Below are positions 11,804-22,557 of a stretch of DNA of 64,000 bases, piece by piece. The DNA is from Adiantum capillus-veneris. Taxonomy: Eukaryota > Streptophyta > Polypodiopsida > Polypodiales > Pteridaceae. Under the pieces are notes generated by a model. The model was not told the origin of the DNA. It searched no databases and worked only from the letters and a program-made list of their open reading frames with translations. Location: the NCBI GenBank assembly GCA_014529385.2, contig CM043950.1, positions 65,802,935 through 65,866,934 on the forward strand, in the 5' to 3' direction. Position numbers and translations under genes: made by a program. Position 1 is the first letter of the stretch. Each line of letters starts with the position of its first letter.

Positions 11804-12976
11804 CAACGAGAGGCTAATCTGGGAATCACGCAAGCATTTTTCGAGGACACAGATGACGACTCATTAGAATTTGAGCCACCCCTACGATACCCAATTGAGC
11901 TAAATAGCCCCTATGGAAAAGTACTATACAATGCCTTATTAGATACGGGAGCTAAACACAATTTGTTATCCTATGGAGTTTGGTGTCAATTAGGGAAACC
12001 GACCCTATCCCTGAGTACGATGCAAGTCAAGGGCATTGATAAAAAGAAAACTGCTATTCTTGGAATCCTTCAGACCCCTGTTGTCTATGACAATGGAAGC
12101 ATAGTGCAAAGGTTTCTAGTCATGCCCGCAGGAGCTATGGAAGGCAACGTAAACCTGGGACGCACGTGGATGTTGGCAACCAAATGCACTATTGATTGGG
12201 ATACTGGTAGTGTCACGACGCGACCACCGACTCTTACCACTATCATTCAAGCAAAGTCACCTACGTTGCAAACTCTAGCAAAGGTGAAGGATAGCCAACA
12301 TTCACAAGCCAAGGTGGTTAACTCATCTTTGCCGGCTACCCATGAACCTAGCACTTCAACACTTGTAGTTGCAGCAAGCAGTAATATTGCAAGTACTCAA
12401 CCTGCACAACCTAAGAGTACATATCAATGGGTCCCCAAGGCCTTACTTCCAACTACCTTAACCCTCCCATCCATTCCAAGAAAAAATTTCCCCGGAAAAC
12501 TAAGAGCGCGCCCTAGGAGAGTCAAGACCAAATCACGATGGATTCCAAAACAACTATTTGAAGCCCAAGGCTACTATGATGGAAATGAGCAAATTTGGGT
12601 ACCTAAACGTAAAATGTGTCCTTCCCTATCGACAACAAACCCATATGAGTCAAACAGTGTAACGCTAAAGCCAATGGCAGACCGTGGGAAGGGAAAGATC
12701 ACAGAATGCTACACACCTAGTCCAGAGCTAGTTTGGGCTCCAAGGCAAAACCAATTTATTCCACCTAGCTCAGGAAGGGGGGAGTTCCATGAAGCTTCTA
12801 GCTCCTCATGTAATACATCCATAGAGGTAAAAGCTTCTACACAACCTCCACCTACAATAGTGGACCTCCATGAAGCTACAAAGGAATCCACACCTTCCAG
12901 TGTTCAAGAATCACCTGATGAACCACTTCAAGTTCGATCCTGGGTTACCACCCTTGCAACTCGACGAGGCACCTAA
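11804..12976 (+). pseudogene. Element A extra 3' ORF: second retropepsin-like domain plus W-x-P-K repeats
   Basis: After excision of B the integrase-terminal frame continues here (QREANLGITQAFF). A retropepsin-like fold follows: LLDTGAKHNLLS with active-site D-T-G-A at 11942-11953, then VNLGRTWMLATKCTIDWDTG, resembling the LGRPW...DWD end of plant retrotransposon proteases. The remainder is Pro/Ser/Thr-rich and carries four spaced motifs WVPK, WIPK, WVPK and WAPR. Element A already has a protease at 2558-3061, so this is a second aspartic-protease-like domain in the position where Athila elements carry an env-like ORF. No membrane segment or signal peptide is seen. Function is unknown; the protease fold is inferred from motifs. 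Confidence 0.65.
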
Positions 12977-13073
12977 GGTAATAGAAAACTACTGGCAAAA
13001 ATCTTCACCTATAACAACTTGGAACAATTGGTTTCAAAGGGTGACGACATCATTTCAAACGGTATGATCTACC

Positions 13074-13177
13074 CAAGGAAGGGGGGAGTGTTTTTGGATA
13101 TCCATTATTCACTTGCTTCCCTCTCAACCTTTCTCCCTGACCTCTTAATCTCCAATATTCGGGAATGTATATATAAA
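13074..13177 (+). promoter_or_regulatory. Internal polypurine-like tract and TATA box in element A
   Basis: CAAGGAAGGGGGGAG (13074-13088) resembles the true polypurine tract at 15098-15108, and it is likewise followed by TG (13089). A strong TATA box, TATATATAAAG, lies at 13168-13178. It is about 140 bases before the ORF at 13315. It may be an internal promoter or a relic of an older LTR start. Confidence 0.5.
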
Positions 13178-13314
13178 GCCTTATACTCACAAAAACAAGA
13201 TAAAAAAGTAAAAGAGCAAGAGCCATAACACAAAATCATAAAAACAAATTATGCACAAGAACACGACCCTTGTAATATTTGCACTCTAACCATCATCTAT
13301 TTGCGTGTACAGAT

Positions 13315-13737
13315 ATGGCTAGTACGTTAGAGTCATCCACTCCTGCCTTGGGCGAGAGGTACCCTCGTTACTTTTCACAAATATTTCACATGGTCTTTCC
13401 AGTGCTTGCATGTGAATGGGATTTGATAGGTACGCTAGCATGTGAGAGGAATTTTGAGGAGTTAGAATGGCTGATACGTCTCTTGACCACGTCTGATCCA
13501 TACTTAGTAGAGAGCGTTTCTCCCATTGCACAAGCCTACCCTTTTGACCAAGATGACTATAGGCGTCTAGTGACCTTCTTAGTAAACATGGGCACCTATG
13601 ATGAAGAAGAAAATTTACAGGACTACACGAATGGCACATATGGTCTCATGGATGATGACTTTGTTTATCTCGACGACGAGGATAGGGCTTTAGCCTTAGG
13701 GTTTCCCCCCAACCTCTACAATATCCTATTCCCTTGA
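13315..13737 (+). CDS. Hypothetical acidic 140-aa ORF in element A 3' region
   Basis: ATG 13315 opens an uninterrupted frame (MASTLESSTPALGERYPRYF...), ending at TGA 13735. The product is acidic and rich in Tyr, Leu and Asp (DDDFVYLDDEDRALALGF), with no signal peptide, transmembrane segment or known motif. It is the only undamaged ORF in the 3' half of this otherwise broken element. A splice-acceptor-like GTGTACAG directly precedes the ATG, so a spliced subgenomic transcript is possible. The family is not recognised. Confidence 0.5.
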   Translation: MASTLESSTPALGERYPRYFSQIFHMVFPVLACEWDLIGTLACERNFEELEWLIRLLTTSDPYLVESVSPIAQAYPFDQDDYRRLVTFLVNMGTYDEEENLQDYTNGTYGLMDDDFVYLDDEDRALALGFPPNLYNILFP

Positions 13738-15097
13738 CTCTCTAGGGGAGTGCAAATAATTAGGTTAGGGTTCCTTATGTTTTTTGTTGTGTTCAATAAG
13801 TGTTGGTACCTTTTCCCACTAATGTGCCTCCTGGAGGTATTCCTTTTGTTTCCTAGTGTGTGTACAGGAGCGTGTTGCTATTGATAGGATTTGGACCTTC
13901 ATGAAATCTTTATCTCGACTCACTCTTCAAATCAAGCGCGACCATCGACATAAACAGGTGTTTCTTGTCCATTAGCATTGCCCCTTATCTTTTTTGCATC
14001 TATGATTGTCTGCTTTGATTGTGATTGGTAGGATAATATCCAGCACATTTGCTTAGTAACAAACATTTAATTCAATGTAATTTTTTGTCATAATCACTTG
14101 TCTAGGTTTAAAAATCAACCAGTCCGACTAAGCTAGTTTGACTAAGTTAGGTGTTAGAGATCTTCTCTTAATACCATGGGGAATGCCTTCCTAATAATCA
14201 ATGGTTACTTAGGTTCTTAATCCGATTTAGGCAGAATTGTGTGAAATGTACTAAGGCTTTCTAGTGGGCTTGACCCTATTGACCTTTAGCTTAAGTATTA
14301 TAAAGGGAGTTTACTAGTGTGATGAGCCTGGGGAGGTGTATCAGTGTTATATGACCCCCCAAAGTTACAAAATTAAAATGCTGAAAAAAAACAAACAAAA
14401 AATCAAAGTGCCACAATGTAAAATCTTAAGCTAGAAGAGAAATCTCAGCTTGATTTGGTACTTCACTCACATGTATTGCCTATGGTACTAGAGCCCTAGA
14501 GGTTCCCAGTGTGGGCGCTTTTCCTTGAAAAGCAAAAAACCCAAGGCATACAAAATAAGCACACACATCAAAATTGAATCACTGTGAAAAGACTTTGGGG
14601 GGTCAAAGCAAAGGTAATCAGTCAGGCGATGATTTCATGAGAAATTCCTTTTATGGTAGCTTAACTACAAGGTCCTCTAGGTATAGCCTCTAGTCAGCCC
14701 TTGAACATGAAATACTTGGCTCTCGCGATTAAACAACTTAATTAACCAGAGAAAATTAAGAAGCTTACCCATGGTATTAATAGTCGATCTCTAGTGCCTT
14801 TCGACCGTTAAATTAGCGACCCCAGACTTGTTTAATTTTTTACCTTTACACTGTTTATGCATTTGATTACATTGCAATTTAATGCTTATTACTGACAAAT
14901 TGTTTAAAATTCTGTTACCAATCAATTGGCTGCCTAAAATTGCATATGCTTTTTAATCGCTTATGAGAATGCAATTACTATGCAATGTTGTTTGATTTTG
15001 CAGTGACTGAAGAAGGCTAAGGACATTCATCTCAAATGCTCTTCCACCTCGACCAACGAGCTTCAACTCTATAGCTTCCAAGGACGGAATCTACATC
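13738..15097 (+). other. Noncoding tail of element A
   Basis: No frame of note appears here. The stretch has A-rich and mixed sequence, including an A-rich run near 14385-14405. A long noncoding segment between the last ORF and the 3' LTR is common in Athila/Tat elements. Confidence 0.6.
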
Positions 15098-15446
15098 AGG
15101 AAGGGGGGCATGTTAACCCTCACGGCTCACGGACACCCTATCACCTACGAGACGGACGTTGTAACCTACGGTGGACATTGTATTATTTATTTGGTAGAGT
15201 CAGGTACCGGGCTTGTCGGTCCAATAGGAAAAGGGTAAGAGTGATCGCCGATGAGAGGCGCACTCCAACTGGGACATTCAAGGGATTAGTTGGCTAAGCA
15301 TGGGCGCCCAAGTGTGAATGGGGTGAGCTCATATAAAAGCCAACTAAACCTAAAATTCACTTATTCTCTCATTTGTGCAATAGAAGAGTGCTCTTGCTCC
15401 ATCTCTATCTCCATCTTCTTCTTCTTCACCTCCTTGTGTGTGTGTG

Positions 15447-15514
<68 letters not shown>

Positions 15515-15790
15515 CGATTGAGCATTGCGGTGGCACGACGGCAATGAAGCGGTTGAGCGCGACGTAGCGGCATCTCCTTCTTCTTCGCGGCGAGGAATCC
15601 TCCACGGCAGGAGCATAGAGTGGTGAGTGACACACCATTGCCCTCTTTTGAGCTTACTAGTTAAGCTAGTTGTGTGCTTGGAGCCGTCTGTGGCTCGCAC
15701 ACAGTGTTAGGCAAGGCCCTTGCTTCGACAGTGCGGCAAGGAGCGCACAGTCCGTACCGAAAGATCCTCTCCCTACATATACACAAAGAT
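15098..15790 (+). repeat. Element A polypurine tract and 3' LTR
   Basis: AGGAAGGGGGG (15098-15108) is followed by the LTR start TGTTAACCC at 15111. A TATA box (ATATAAAAG) lies at 15331-15339 and a (GA)n microsatellite at 15450-15512 in the presumed R/U5 part. The right border is uncertain by some tens of bases, since the 5' LTR is outside the window and no target duplication can be checked. Confidence 0.7.
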
Positions 15791-15859
15791 GAAAGAGAAG
15801 ATTAGATCATAAATTCAACTGATATTATAAGCATGTAGTGTCCAACACAAACACCCCAC

Positions 15860-16215
15860 TTACTCTTCAATAATGACCTCCTTGAAATCGAGGCCTTTGC
15901 CTCCGAAGGGATTGCAGTGTTGCAAAGTGCCTTCACGCACGTATCTTCCATTCTCAATACACCTGCAAAACACAATGGATGGTACTGATGCCTGCAGGGA
16001 AGCATGAAGGTACCAACCACGTAAGAAGCCTCCAAAGCCTCCCCACAGGAAACACAAGAACCAAACACATGTATTGTGTTTTCAGGGTCCACAACATGAG
16101 GCCTTGGAGTCAACGTGTGAGTCATTCCTCTCTTCACATCAGCAGAGAGCTTGCTTACAAATTCGTATTGGTCTTGGGTTTCTAGGGACTCGTTGTAGAT
16201 CTTGGCATACTCTCT
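15860..16215 (-). CDS. Candidate last exon of minus-strand gene: RING-like zinc finger
   Basis: The acceptor TTCTGTTTTGCAG is followed by a frame reading REYAKIYNESLETQD... and then CVSCGEALE...LPCRHQYHPLCF, a RING-type pattern (C-x2-C, then C-x-H-x2-H-x2-C). The end of the finger is out of frame: a second frame from about 15970 reads CIENGRYV...HCNPFGGKGLDFKEVIIEE and stops at 15860, which looks like the true C-terminus. A one-base indel or error is therefore likely. RING proteins commonly act as ubiquitin ligases, but that role is inferred from the motif alone. Partner exons are at 18540, 19763 and 20772. Confidence 0.5.
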
Positions 16216-16289
16216 CTGCAAAACAGAATGCTCTCGTAATTTACTTACCAAAACAACCAAGATGCATGGAAGAACACATGCAATAGCAA

Positions 16290-18440
16290 AAAATTATTGA
16301 AAGAGTACCAAAATAGAACAAAACAGTACCCAACAGGCACCAAAACAGTACCAAAATTGACTGCTAGCAAGGAATAACACATGCAGTACCAATATATTAT
16401 TGCAACAGTTACAAAATAGAACCAAGACAGTACCAAATCAAACAATGAGCAAAGAAAACATTATTAGAAGAAAATACCAATGTAGTACCAAGGTACTAGA
16501 AATACCAGAAGTACCAAAAGTTTCAACAGTACCAGAGCAGTTTCAAGCACCAAAAGTACCCAAGTCATACTCAACATTACAGTATAAGACAGTAACTAGA
16601 AAGTACCAAAATAAGTAATCAGACTACCCAAAGAGTAGATAAATACCCACAGTACCAAGGATTGTGCCACATAGAACCCAAGGCAAATCTGTAAACTATA
16701 TGAGTACCAAAATTCTCAAGGCAGTTCCAAAATGGTCAAAGAGAGAACCAAATAAAATAAATAAGCACAAAAGGTTACAAGGAAAGTACCAAAAGTACCA
16801 AAATAGGTTGAAGTACCAAATCAGTATCAAGCACCAAAAGTACCCAAGTCATACTTACCATTACATTATAAGACTGTAACTAGAAAGTACCAAAATAAGT
16901 AATCAGACTACCCAATGAACAGATAAGCACCCAGAGTACCAAAGATTGTGCCACATAGCACCCAAGGCAAATCTATAGACCATATGAGTACCAAAATTTC
17001 TCAAGGCAGTACCAAAATGGTCAAAGAGAGAACCAAATAAAATAAAGAAGCACAAAAGGTTACAAGGGAAGTACCAAAAGTACCAAAATAGGTTGAAGTA
17101 CCAAATGTTTCAAGAGTACCAAAGCAGTATCAAGCACCAAAAGTACCCAAGTCATACTCACCATTACAGTATAAGACTGTAACTAGAAAGTACCAAAATA
17201 AGTAATCAGACTACCCAATGAACAGATAAGCACCCAGAGTACCAAAGATTGTGCCACATAGCACCCAAGGCAAATCTGTAGACCATATGAGTACCAAAAA
17301 TTCTCAAGGCGATACCAAAATGGTCAAAGAGAGAACCAAATAAAATAAAGAAGCACAAAAGGTTACAAGGGAAGTACCAAAAGTACCAAAATAGGTTGAA
17401 GTACCAAATGTTTCAAGAGTACCAAAGCAGTTTCAAGCACCCAAAGTACCGAAGTCATACTCACCATTACATTATAAGACTGTAACTAGAAAGTACCAAA
17501 ATAAGTAATCAGACTACCCAATGAACAGATAAGCACCCAGAGTACCAAAGATTGTGCCACATAGCACCCAAGGAAAATTCGTAGACTATATGAGTACCAA
17601 AAATTCTCAAGGCAGTACCAAAATGGTCAAAGAGAGAACCCAATAAAATAAAGAAGCACAAAAGGTTACAAGGGAAGTACCAAAAGTACCAAAATAAGTT
17701 GAAGTACCAAATGTTTCAAGAGTACCAAAGCAGTATCAAGCACCAAAAGTATCCAAGTCAAACTCAACATTATAGTCTAAGACTGTAACTAGAAAGCTCC
17801 AAAATAAGTAATAAGAGTACCCAATGAACAGAAAAGCACCCAGAGTACCAAAGATTATGCCACATAGCACCCAAGACAATATCTGTAAACTATATGAGTA
17901 CCAAAAATTCTCAAGCCAATACCAGAATGATCGAAGAGAGAACCAATTAAAATAACTAAGCACCAAAAGGTTACAAGGGAAGTACAAACATAGCAGTTAG
18001 TGTTCGATTAAATACCCAAATCAGTTTAAAAAGTACCAAAACAGTCCAAAAATAAGCAAACCACTTAAAAAAAAAAAACTGGAAAGTAGCAAGACATTTA
18101 AAGAAGATACCAAAGCAAGAAGCATGTACCATAGCAGTCCCAAAATAGAACTGAAAAAGACCAAATAATCAGAAAAGCACCAAAAGTACCATGGATTGTG
18201 CCATTATAGAATCCAAAACAAAACAAACAGTACAGTGTAAGACTCAAAAATTAGAAACAAGGAAGTACCAATATAGTACCAAGTAGTTCAAATGAGTACC
18301 AAATGAAATGAAGCAGCAGCATAAAGTACTAAGGAAAGTTCCAGCACTGCCCTTAGTGTTAAATAAAAGTACCAAAACAGTTAGAGAGAGTACCAAACTA
18401 GTCCAAGATAGTACTAAAACCCATAAAAATGGTAGCAAAT
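16290..18440. repeat. GTACCAAA-rich intron with ~303 bp tandem array
   Basis: The short word AGTACCAAA recurs dozens of times across the interval between two candidate exons. Within it a longer unit repeats. The landmark ATTGTGCCACATAG (one copy reads ATTATG) occurs at about 16661, 16945, 17248, 17551 and 17854, giving spacings of 284, 303, 303 and 303 bp, with a divergent copy near 18195. The array is AT-rich and noncoding; small ORFs here are chance frames. Confidence 0.9.
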
Positions 18441-18539
18441 AAACTACTCAAGAAGTGAAACATGCCAAATCACCAAACCTGCAGCAAAATAAAAACTTTC
18501 AACAGTCGTACACAATGCAATAAGCCAGAAATACAATAC

Positions 18540-18869
18540 CTTTTGTTGTTCAACCTCAGCTTGGAGCTTCTTGATATTTTCGGAAACCCCGTGCTGTCGT
18601 AATAAGCGCCAACTTTCTCCCAGCTCATTGCTCCTAGCTCAGCCTCCACCTCTCTGATCTCTTCATCAAGGATAGGTATTTGCTGCCGCAGCACACCGAT
18701 GCGCGCCTCCAGGGTATCAATATCCTCCATCAAACTTTTCGCCACTCCCTCTTTACCCTCATATACTAGTAGAGATGGTCCTTGTTTGCTTGAATAGAGG
18801 CCTTCAGGTATGTTAGTTTTGATGACCCTGGATGTGACACCTGCTTTTGGAGTCTTTGGAGCAATGCCT
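18540..18869 (-). CDS. Candidate internal exon: coiled-coil segment
   Basis: The acceptor CTACCTGACTTAG precedes a frame reading GIAPKTPKAGVTSRVIKTN, then SLMEDIDTLEARIGVLRQQ and EEIREVEAELG, with heptad-like spacing. Near 18625 a second frame takes over with LRQHGVSENIKKLQAEVEQQK, directly followed by the donor GTATTG at 18539. The two frames differ by a small indel, which may be a mutation or mean that one frame is incidental. The coiled coil suggests an oligomerising role. The exon chain is inferred from splice-like borders and needs transcript support. Confidence 0.45.
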
Positions 18870-18906
18870 CTAAGTCAGGTAGGTAGTCAACCACTACCCC
18901 TCTGAC

Positions 18907-18990
18907 TGTTAGGAAATAAGACGTAGCTAAATAGATAATTGAGTAGATTACTTAATGGAGAGAGACAGATTTATATACACGATATTGTAG

Positions 18991-19065
<75 letters not shown>

Positions 19066-19699
19066 CACGATATACGTGGTTCACCCAATGTGGGCTACAT
19101 CCACGGGAAAGCAGCCACTCAATGGCTTTAGTACTTCAAAACAAGAAGTAGTTTACAAAGGGATTATACCCTTAATGGAGCTCCCGCCTCGCTTCACTCT
19201 CACCACCTCACACTCACCTTGTTGCATCAACTTCACACTATGAAATGTGTGTAGAAATGGCCTACTTTTATAGGCCAAAAGGGTTGCCCTCTCTTATGAG
19301 AGACAGCCCTGTGTAGCCGCCCTTGTGCGAATAAGTTCAAATCGGACCTCCAATCCGCCCATGTGTGGCCGCCCTTGAGAAGACAAGTCCGCTTTTAAAT
19401 TCGGCCACCGGCCATTGAATTCGGCCACCGGCCACCGGCCATTGACTTCCGACCACCGGCCATCGGCCATTGACTACCGGCCACCGGCCAACCGACCGGT
19501 TGTTTTCCGTCCACTTTCCGATCGCCGTCCGGCCATAATATTCCGGCGAAAAAGAATATTCCGGGAAAAAAAAGTCTCGCAGGCCTCCGCCCCCGAGGCC
19601 TTTAAAGTTGCCCCTGATTCTTGTCCGTGAAAATTTTGGTTTCCGGTGAGTGATTTTCCTTCACGCACAATGGCTTCTCCTCATAATGGGGGCCTTACA
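18907..19699. mobile_element. Probable solo LTR between candidate exons
   Basis: The interval starts TGTTAGG and ends CCTTACA, a TG...CA pair with short inverted termini. It has a (GA)n tract (18994-19061), a TTTATATACAC motif near 18970, GC-rich CGGCCACCGGCC repeats (19403-19497) and no ORF of note. No partner LTR, primer site or clean target duplication is visible (CTGAC left, AATGT right), so the call rests on termini and composition. Confidence 0.45.
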
Positions 19700-19762
19700 A
19701 ATGTGCGCTTTTACCACAGAAAACTACAAGGGTAAATCAGGCTCCATACTTAACACTGACAC

Positions 19763-20350
19763 CTTGCTCTGGTTCTGTACAGATGTTGCTGCCACTTTGA
19801 GTCATGCGGGCCTTCTTAAATGACTGCGGGATAGTTCCAGGGGAGGAAGCATTTTGGTTCCTCCATGTCTCAACTTTACGATCAAGACCACCAGTCCTAA
19901 ATGATACCATCTGCAACACTCCTTCCCCAAACCGGGCCCATGCTATTCTATGCCTTGTTGGGTCTTTTCTCCCTGCATCACATTTCTTGAACGCATAACC
20001 CTTAGCAAATTTGGTGGTCAGTTCACCGCATGAAGGGGGTCCCTGATAAACTTTGGAGAATAGAAATCTGCAGTCATCCACCAGATGTGGCTGCAAATGA
20101 TTTAAATAAATTTTGCTATTCTTTTGGAACTTGTACTTGAAAACAGATAACCACTGCTCGGATGGCAAGTCCTCATCAGTCAGGTCCTTAGGGAGTTGGC
20201 CTTCTAGACTAAGGCCATACTCCTCATGCAAGTCCTCTACTGTATAACATAACCTGGTTTGTTGAGGGTACTCCTCCATTTTATTCTTACGTGAAATGTC
20301 AAACAAATCAAAAATTATTGTGAAACAAATCCAAAGTACCACATTTGTTA
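19763..20350 (-). CDS. Candidate internal exon, conserved-looking but unidentified
   Basis: After the acceptor AAATGTACAG a long open frame reads ...MEEYPQQTRLCYTVEDLHEEYGL, later LPSEQWLSVFKYKFQ, VDDCRFLFSKVYQGPPSCG and ARFGEGVLQMVSFRTGG. A donor-like CAAG|GTGTCAG lies at 19763/19762. The composition is that of a globular protein and there are no internal stops over ~195 codons. I do not recognise the family. It sits in order between the exon at 20772-21048 and the coiled-coil exon, with the probable solo LTR in the following interval. Confidence 0.45.
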
Positions 20351-20771
20351 CTGTACATTTAATAACTAATAACTAATGTGTTTACAATATGATTTGTCCA
20401 TACTCTATTTCCACGAAACTTCAACAATAGTTTTCAATAACTTCAGTTTTAATACTTAGCATATGATATACAAAGCTCTAACATAAAGCAGGGAAACTAT
20501 AGAATCATGTACATTGTCTCAGCTAAACCTTTCTATCCACAAACATTGAAGCTCCACAACCACTTTTCTAGAATATCCTAGAAAAATACACTTAATACTA
20601 TAGAGCAAGCTGGATAATTAGCATGGTCCAAGTCAATTTTCTATTTTTTCTCTCATATGCATATGGATTACAAATGCGATGCTCCAAGGTATCAAATTTT
20701 ACACTGAACATTTAAATTCAAAATTTTACACCATCTAATTAACACAAGCCTGATCCCAATGAATAGCTTAC

Positions 20772-21048
20772 CACGTCTTGACTTGTTGGCAGATTTTGAT
20801 TCATCCTCATCGACATGGTGTGAGGTCTGTTCGGAGTCGATTTCAGAAGCCTTGAACTGTTTTGCACTAGCCCTCGTGTTGGGACTGCTTTTGTTATCCA
20901 TCTCTGTTTGTTGAGAGGCGGGGGTGGAAGAACCTTTGATATTGCTTCTCCCATGGGTGGGCATTCCCTCCTTGGCCTTCCCTTTCTGTTTGCATGTTGA
21001 AGGTGACGCTCTGCTGGCAGCAGCTCCCTTGGCCTTTGGGGTCCTCAT
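20772..21048 (-). CDS. Candidate first exon: basic Ser/Thr/Lys-rich N-terminus
   Basis: ATG at 21048 follows a CT-rich untranslated leader (two (CT)n tracts, 21086-21135). The exon encodes MRTPKAKGAAASRASPSTCK... and ends SANKSRRG at a good donor, GTG|GTAAGC (20771). The product is low complexity and basic at first, acidic later (SEQTSHHVDEDESKS), typical of an intrinsically disordered nuclear-type N-terminus. The upstream bases carry a short duplication (GTAGCAGAGCT). Start choice rests on position at the head of the exon chain and the leader composition. Confidence 0.45.
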
Positions 21049-21384
21049 GGTGGGAGAACTCACACAATAGCAGCTCTGCTACAATGCTGAGAGAGAGAGA
21101 GAGAAGCTCTGCTACGAGTCTGAGGGGGGAGAGAGAGAGCCCAAGCGCTGGCAGAAAGCGCTCAATTAAAACGGACGCCACTAAATTTACTAATTACACC
21201 ACTACTCTCACACGGGCTGTCCCATTGTGAAACTGCACGACTTGTATTTTTGAGATACAAGTATAGCTAAAAAATACAAATTTCAAAACTTTTGGGCCTC
21301 AAACTTTCCCTCCAAAGGACCAAACAGGTGGAAAAAAAATTGGCCCTTTTTTTGTACCACCATCCTTTGCTTTCAGCCATTGTG

Positions 21385-22550
21385 ATTTTTGATACTATTA
21401 AAGACCATACATGAAGCGATAAGGCTTCCACATTTCGAATACATCTCAACGAGATTATTAAGAAGAAATACACTAGATTCATGCCCAGTCAATATGATGT
21501 ACTTCTGCACTTGCTGACATCTTGCAGGCCCATCAATATCATTGCAATGCTAGAGAAGATACACCAATTTTCCAGATGAGACAAACCTATCTTGCTCAAA
21601 CCGATTCTCAAACTCTATCAGAGCCTCATTCCACCATTTCCAATCCAAAACGCCTTGGATTGTTGGAGCAACTATCTCTGCATAAGACATTCTATAGCAA
21701 GGCATGCAACCCTTATAATTTGCAACTCGTGTCTTTACTTGACCAAACAGATCATGAGGAGAGATGATAGGAACCTATCAAAATTTAAATTATTGTCAGA
21801 GATTTTTGGACGTTTATTGACACCCTCTTTGAATCGTGGATGAGCTGCGATATAATAAGCCACTAAAATTTGATTGTCTATATGCAAACCAAATGTGGGC
21901 GCAGAGAGGTGAAGACCTATTAAAAGGGTGTTTTTTGCCATGAGATTTTTGACTTTGGCCACAAAAGCTCTCTGACAATCCAGGGTCCAAACTGATGCAT
22001 ACTGCTAACTTGACAGAACTTGAACTGAGCAAAGATGGTTCCTACAAAACCTCTGACTAACAATATGATTGTGACAATATCAACATCTTACGTAGATCCA
22101 TATGCCTTCAAAATATATGGGTCGGTGATTGCATCTGGAGTGAAGCCCTCTCTTTGCATACATATTGACGAAGACAATGCCAAGCAAAACATCTTTTTTC
22201 AACAGCCTCTGATTAACAATATAGTTGTGGATTTTTGTGCCCATATCAGCATCTTGCGTAGAGCCACATGCCTTCAAGATGCGCGTAGGTGATTGCATCT
22301 AGAGAGAGGTCCTTGCTCCCATATGCCAAAAACAGACTAGAGATTTCTAGCCCTACCATGTGGGGAAAATCTTGCAATCAGTGCATTCTAAGAGTCCAAA
22401 CTCCGGAGAGGACGCTGCCATCGAGCCACATGCTTGTACAATAGCCCCAATAGCAGTATCCTTGTCAATTCTCCCACCATGTGATGGTCTTGTATAATCA
22501 TAGGAGCCGTCCAAAGTAGGCGATTGCATATGGAGAGAGGCCCTCCCTTC
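21385..22550 (-). pseudogene. PPR-repeat protein pseudogene (PLS-type wording)
   Basis: Two blocks are unmistakably PPR. At 22310-22120 the frame reads RILKACGSTQDADMGTKIH..., VNQRLLKKDVLLG and VFVNMYAKRG. At about 21640-21385 it reads ALIEFENRFEQDRFVSSGK, CQQVQKYIILTGHESSVFLL and NNLVEMYSKCGSL. A third, weaker block (AIVQACGS) lies near 22440. Stops and frameshifts separate the blocks. PPR proteins bind organellar RNA for editing or processing; this copy is dead. The LTR fragment at 22558 truncates its upstream side. Confidence 0.75.
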
Positions 22551-22557
22551 GCATGCT

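Larger units (their letters stand above)
1..15790 (+). mobile_element. Element A: decayed Ty3/gypsy LTR retrotransposon (Athila/Tat branch), 5' end outside window
   Basis: The order Gag, protease, RT, RNase H, integrase, extra 3' ORFs, noncoding tail, polypurine tract and 3' LTR is visible on one strand. Integrase after RT is the Ty3/gypsy order. RT wording (LNAATRRDH-like block, FLDD catalytic box) fits the Athila/Tat branch, and no second archaeal-type RNase H is seen, which favours Athila over Tat. The 5' LTR and primer site lie before base 1. The element is split at 6932 by element B, and the reading frame resumes near 11804. Several stops and frameshifts show it cannot code for functional proteins. 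The right LTR border is approximate because no partner LTR is available. Confidence 0.85.

Noticed and set aside
6928-11804. A 5 bp target duplication for element B
   Set aside because: The 5-mers GGCGT and ACGCC do not match and would break element A's frame; 4 bp restores it.
11804-13737. An env-like glycoprotein as in some Athila elements
   Set aside because: No signal peptide or transmembrane segment is visible; the first part looks like a protease fold instead.
13089-15110. A full LTR from 13089 to the 15.1 kb region
   Set aside because: No repeated copy is present and the segment holds an intact ORF; the better LTR start follows the tract at 15098.
15350-15700. Several 60-116 codon ORFs across the GA tract on both strands
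   Set aside because: They are Ser-Leu or Arg-Glu repeats produced by the dinucleotide microsatellite inside the LTR of element A.
16560-17990. CRISPR-like array of repeats
   Set aside because: Units are ~303 bp, without short identical repeats and unique spacers, in a eukaryotic context.
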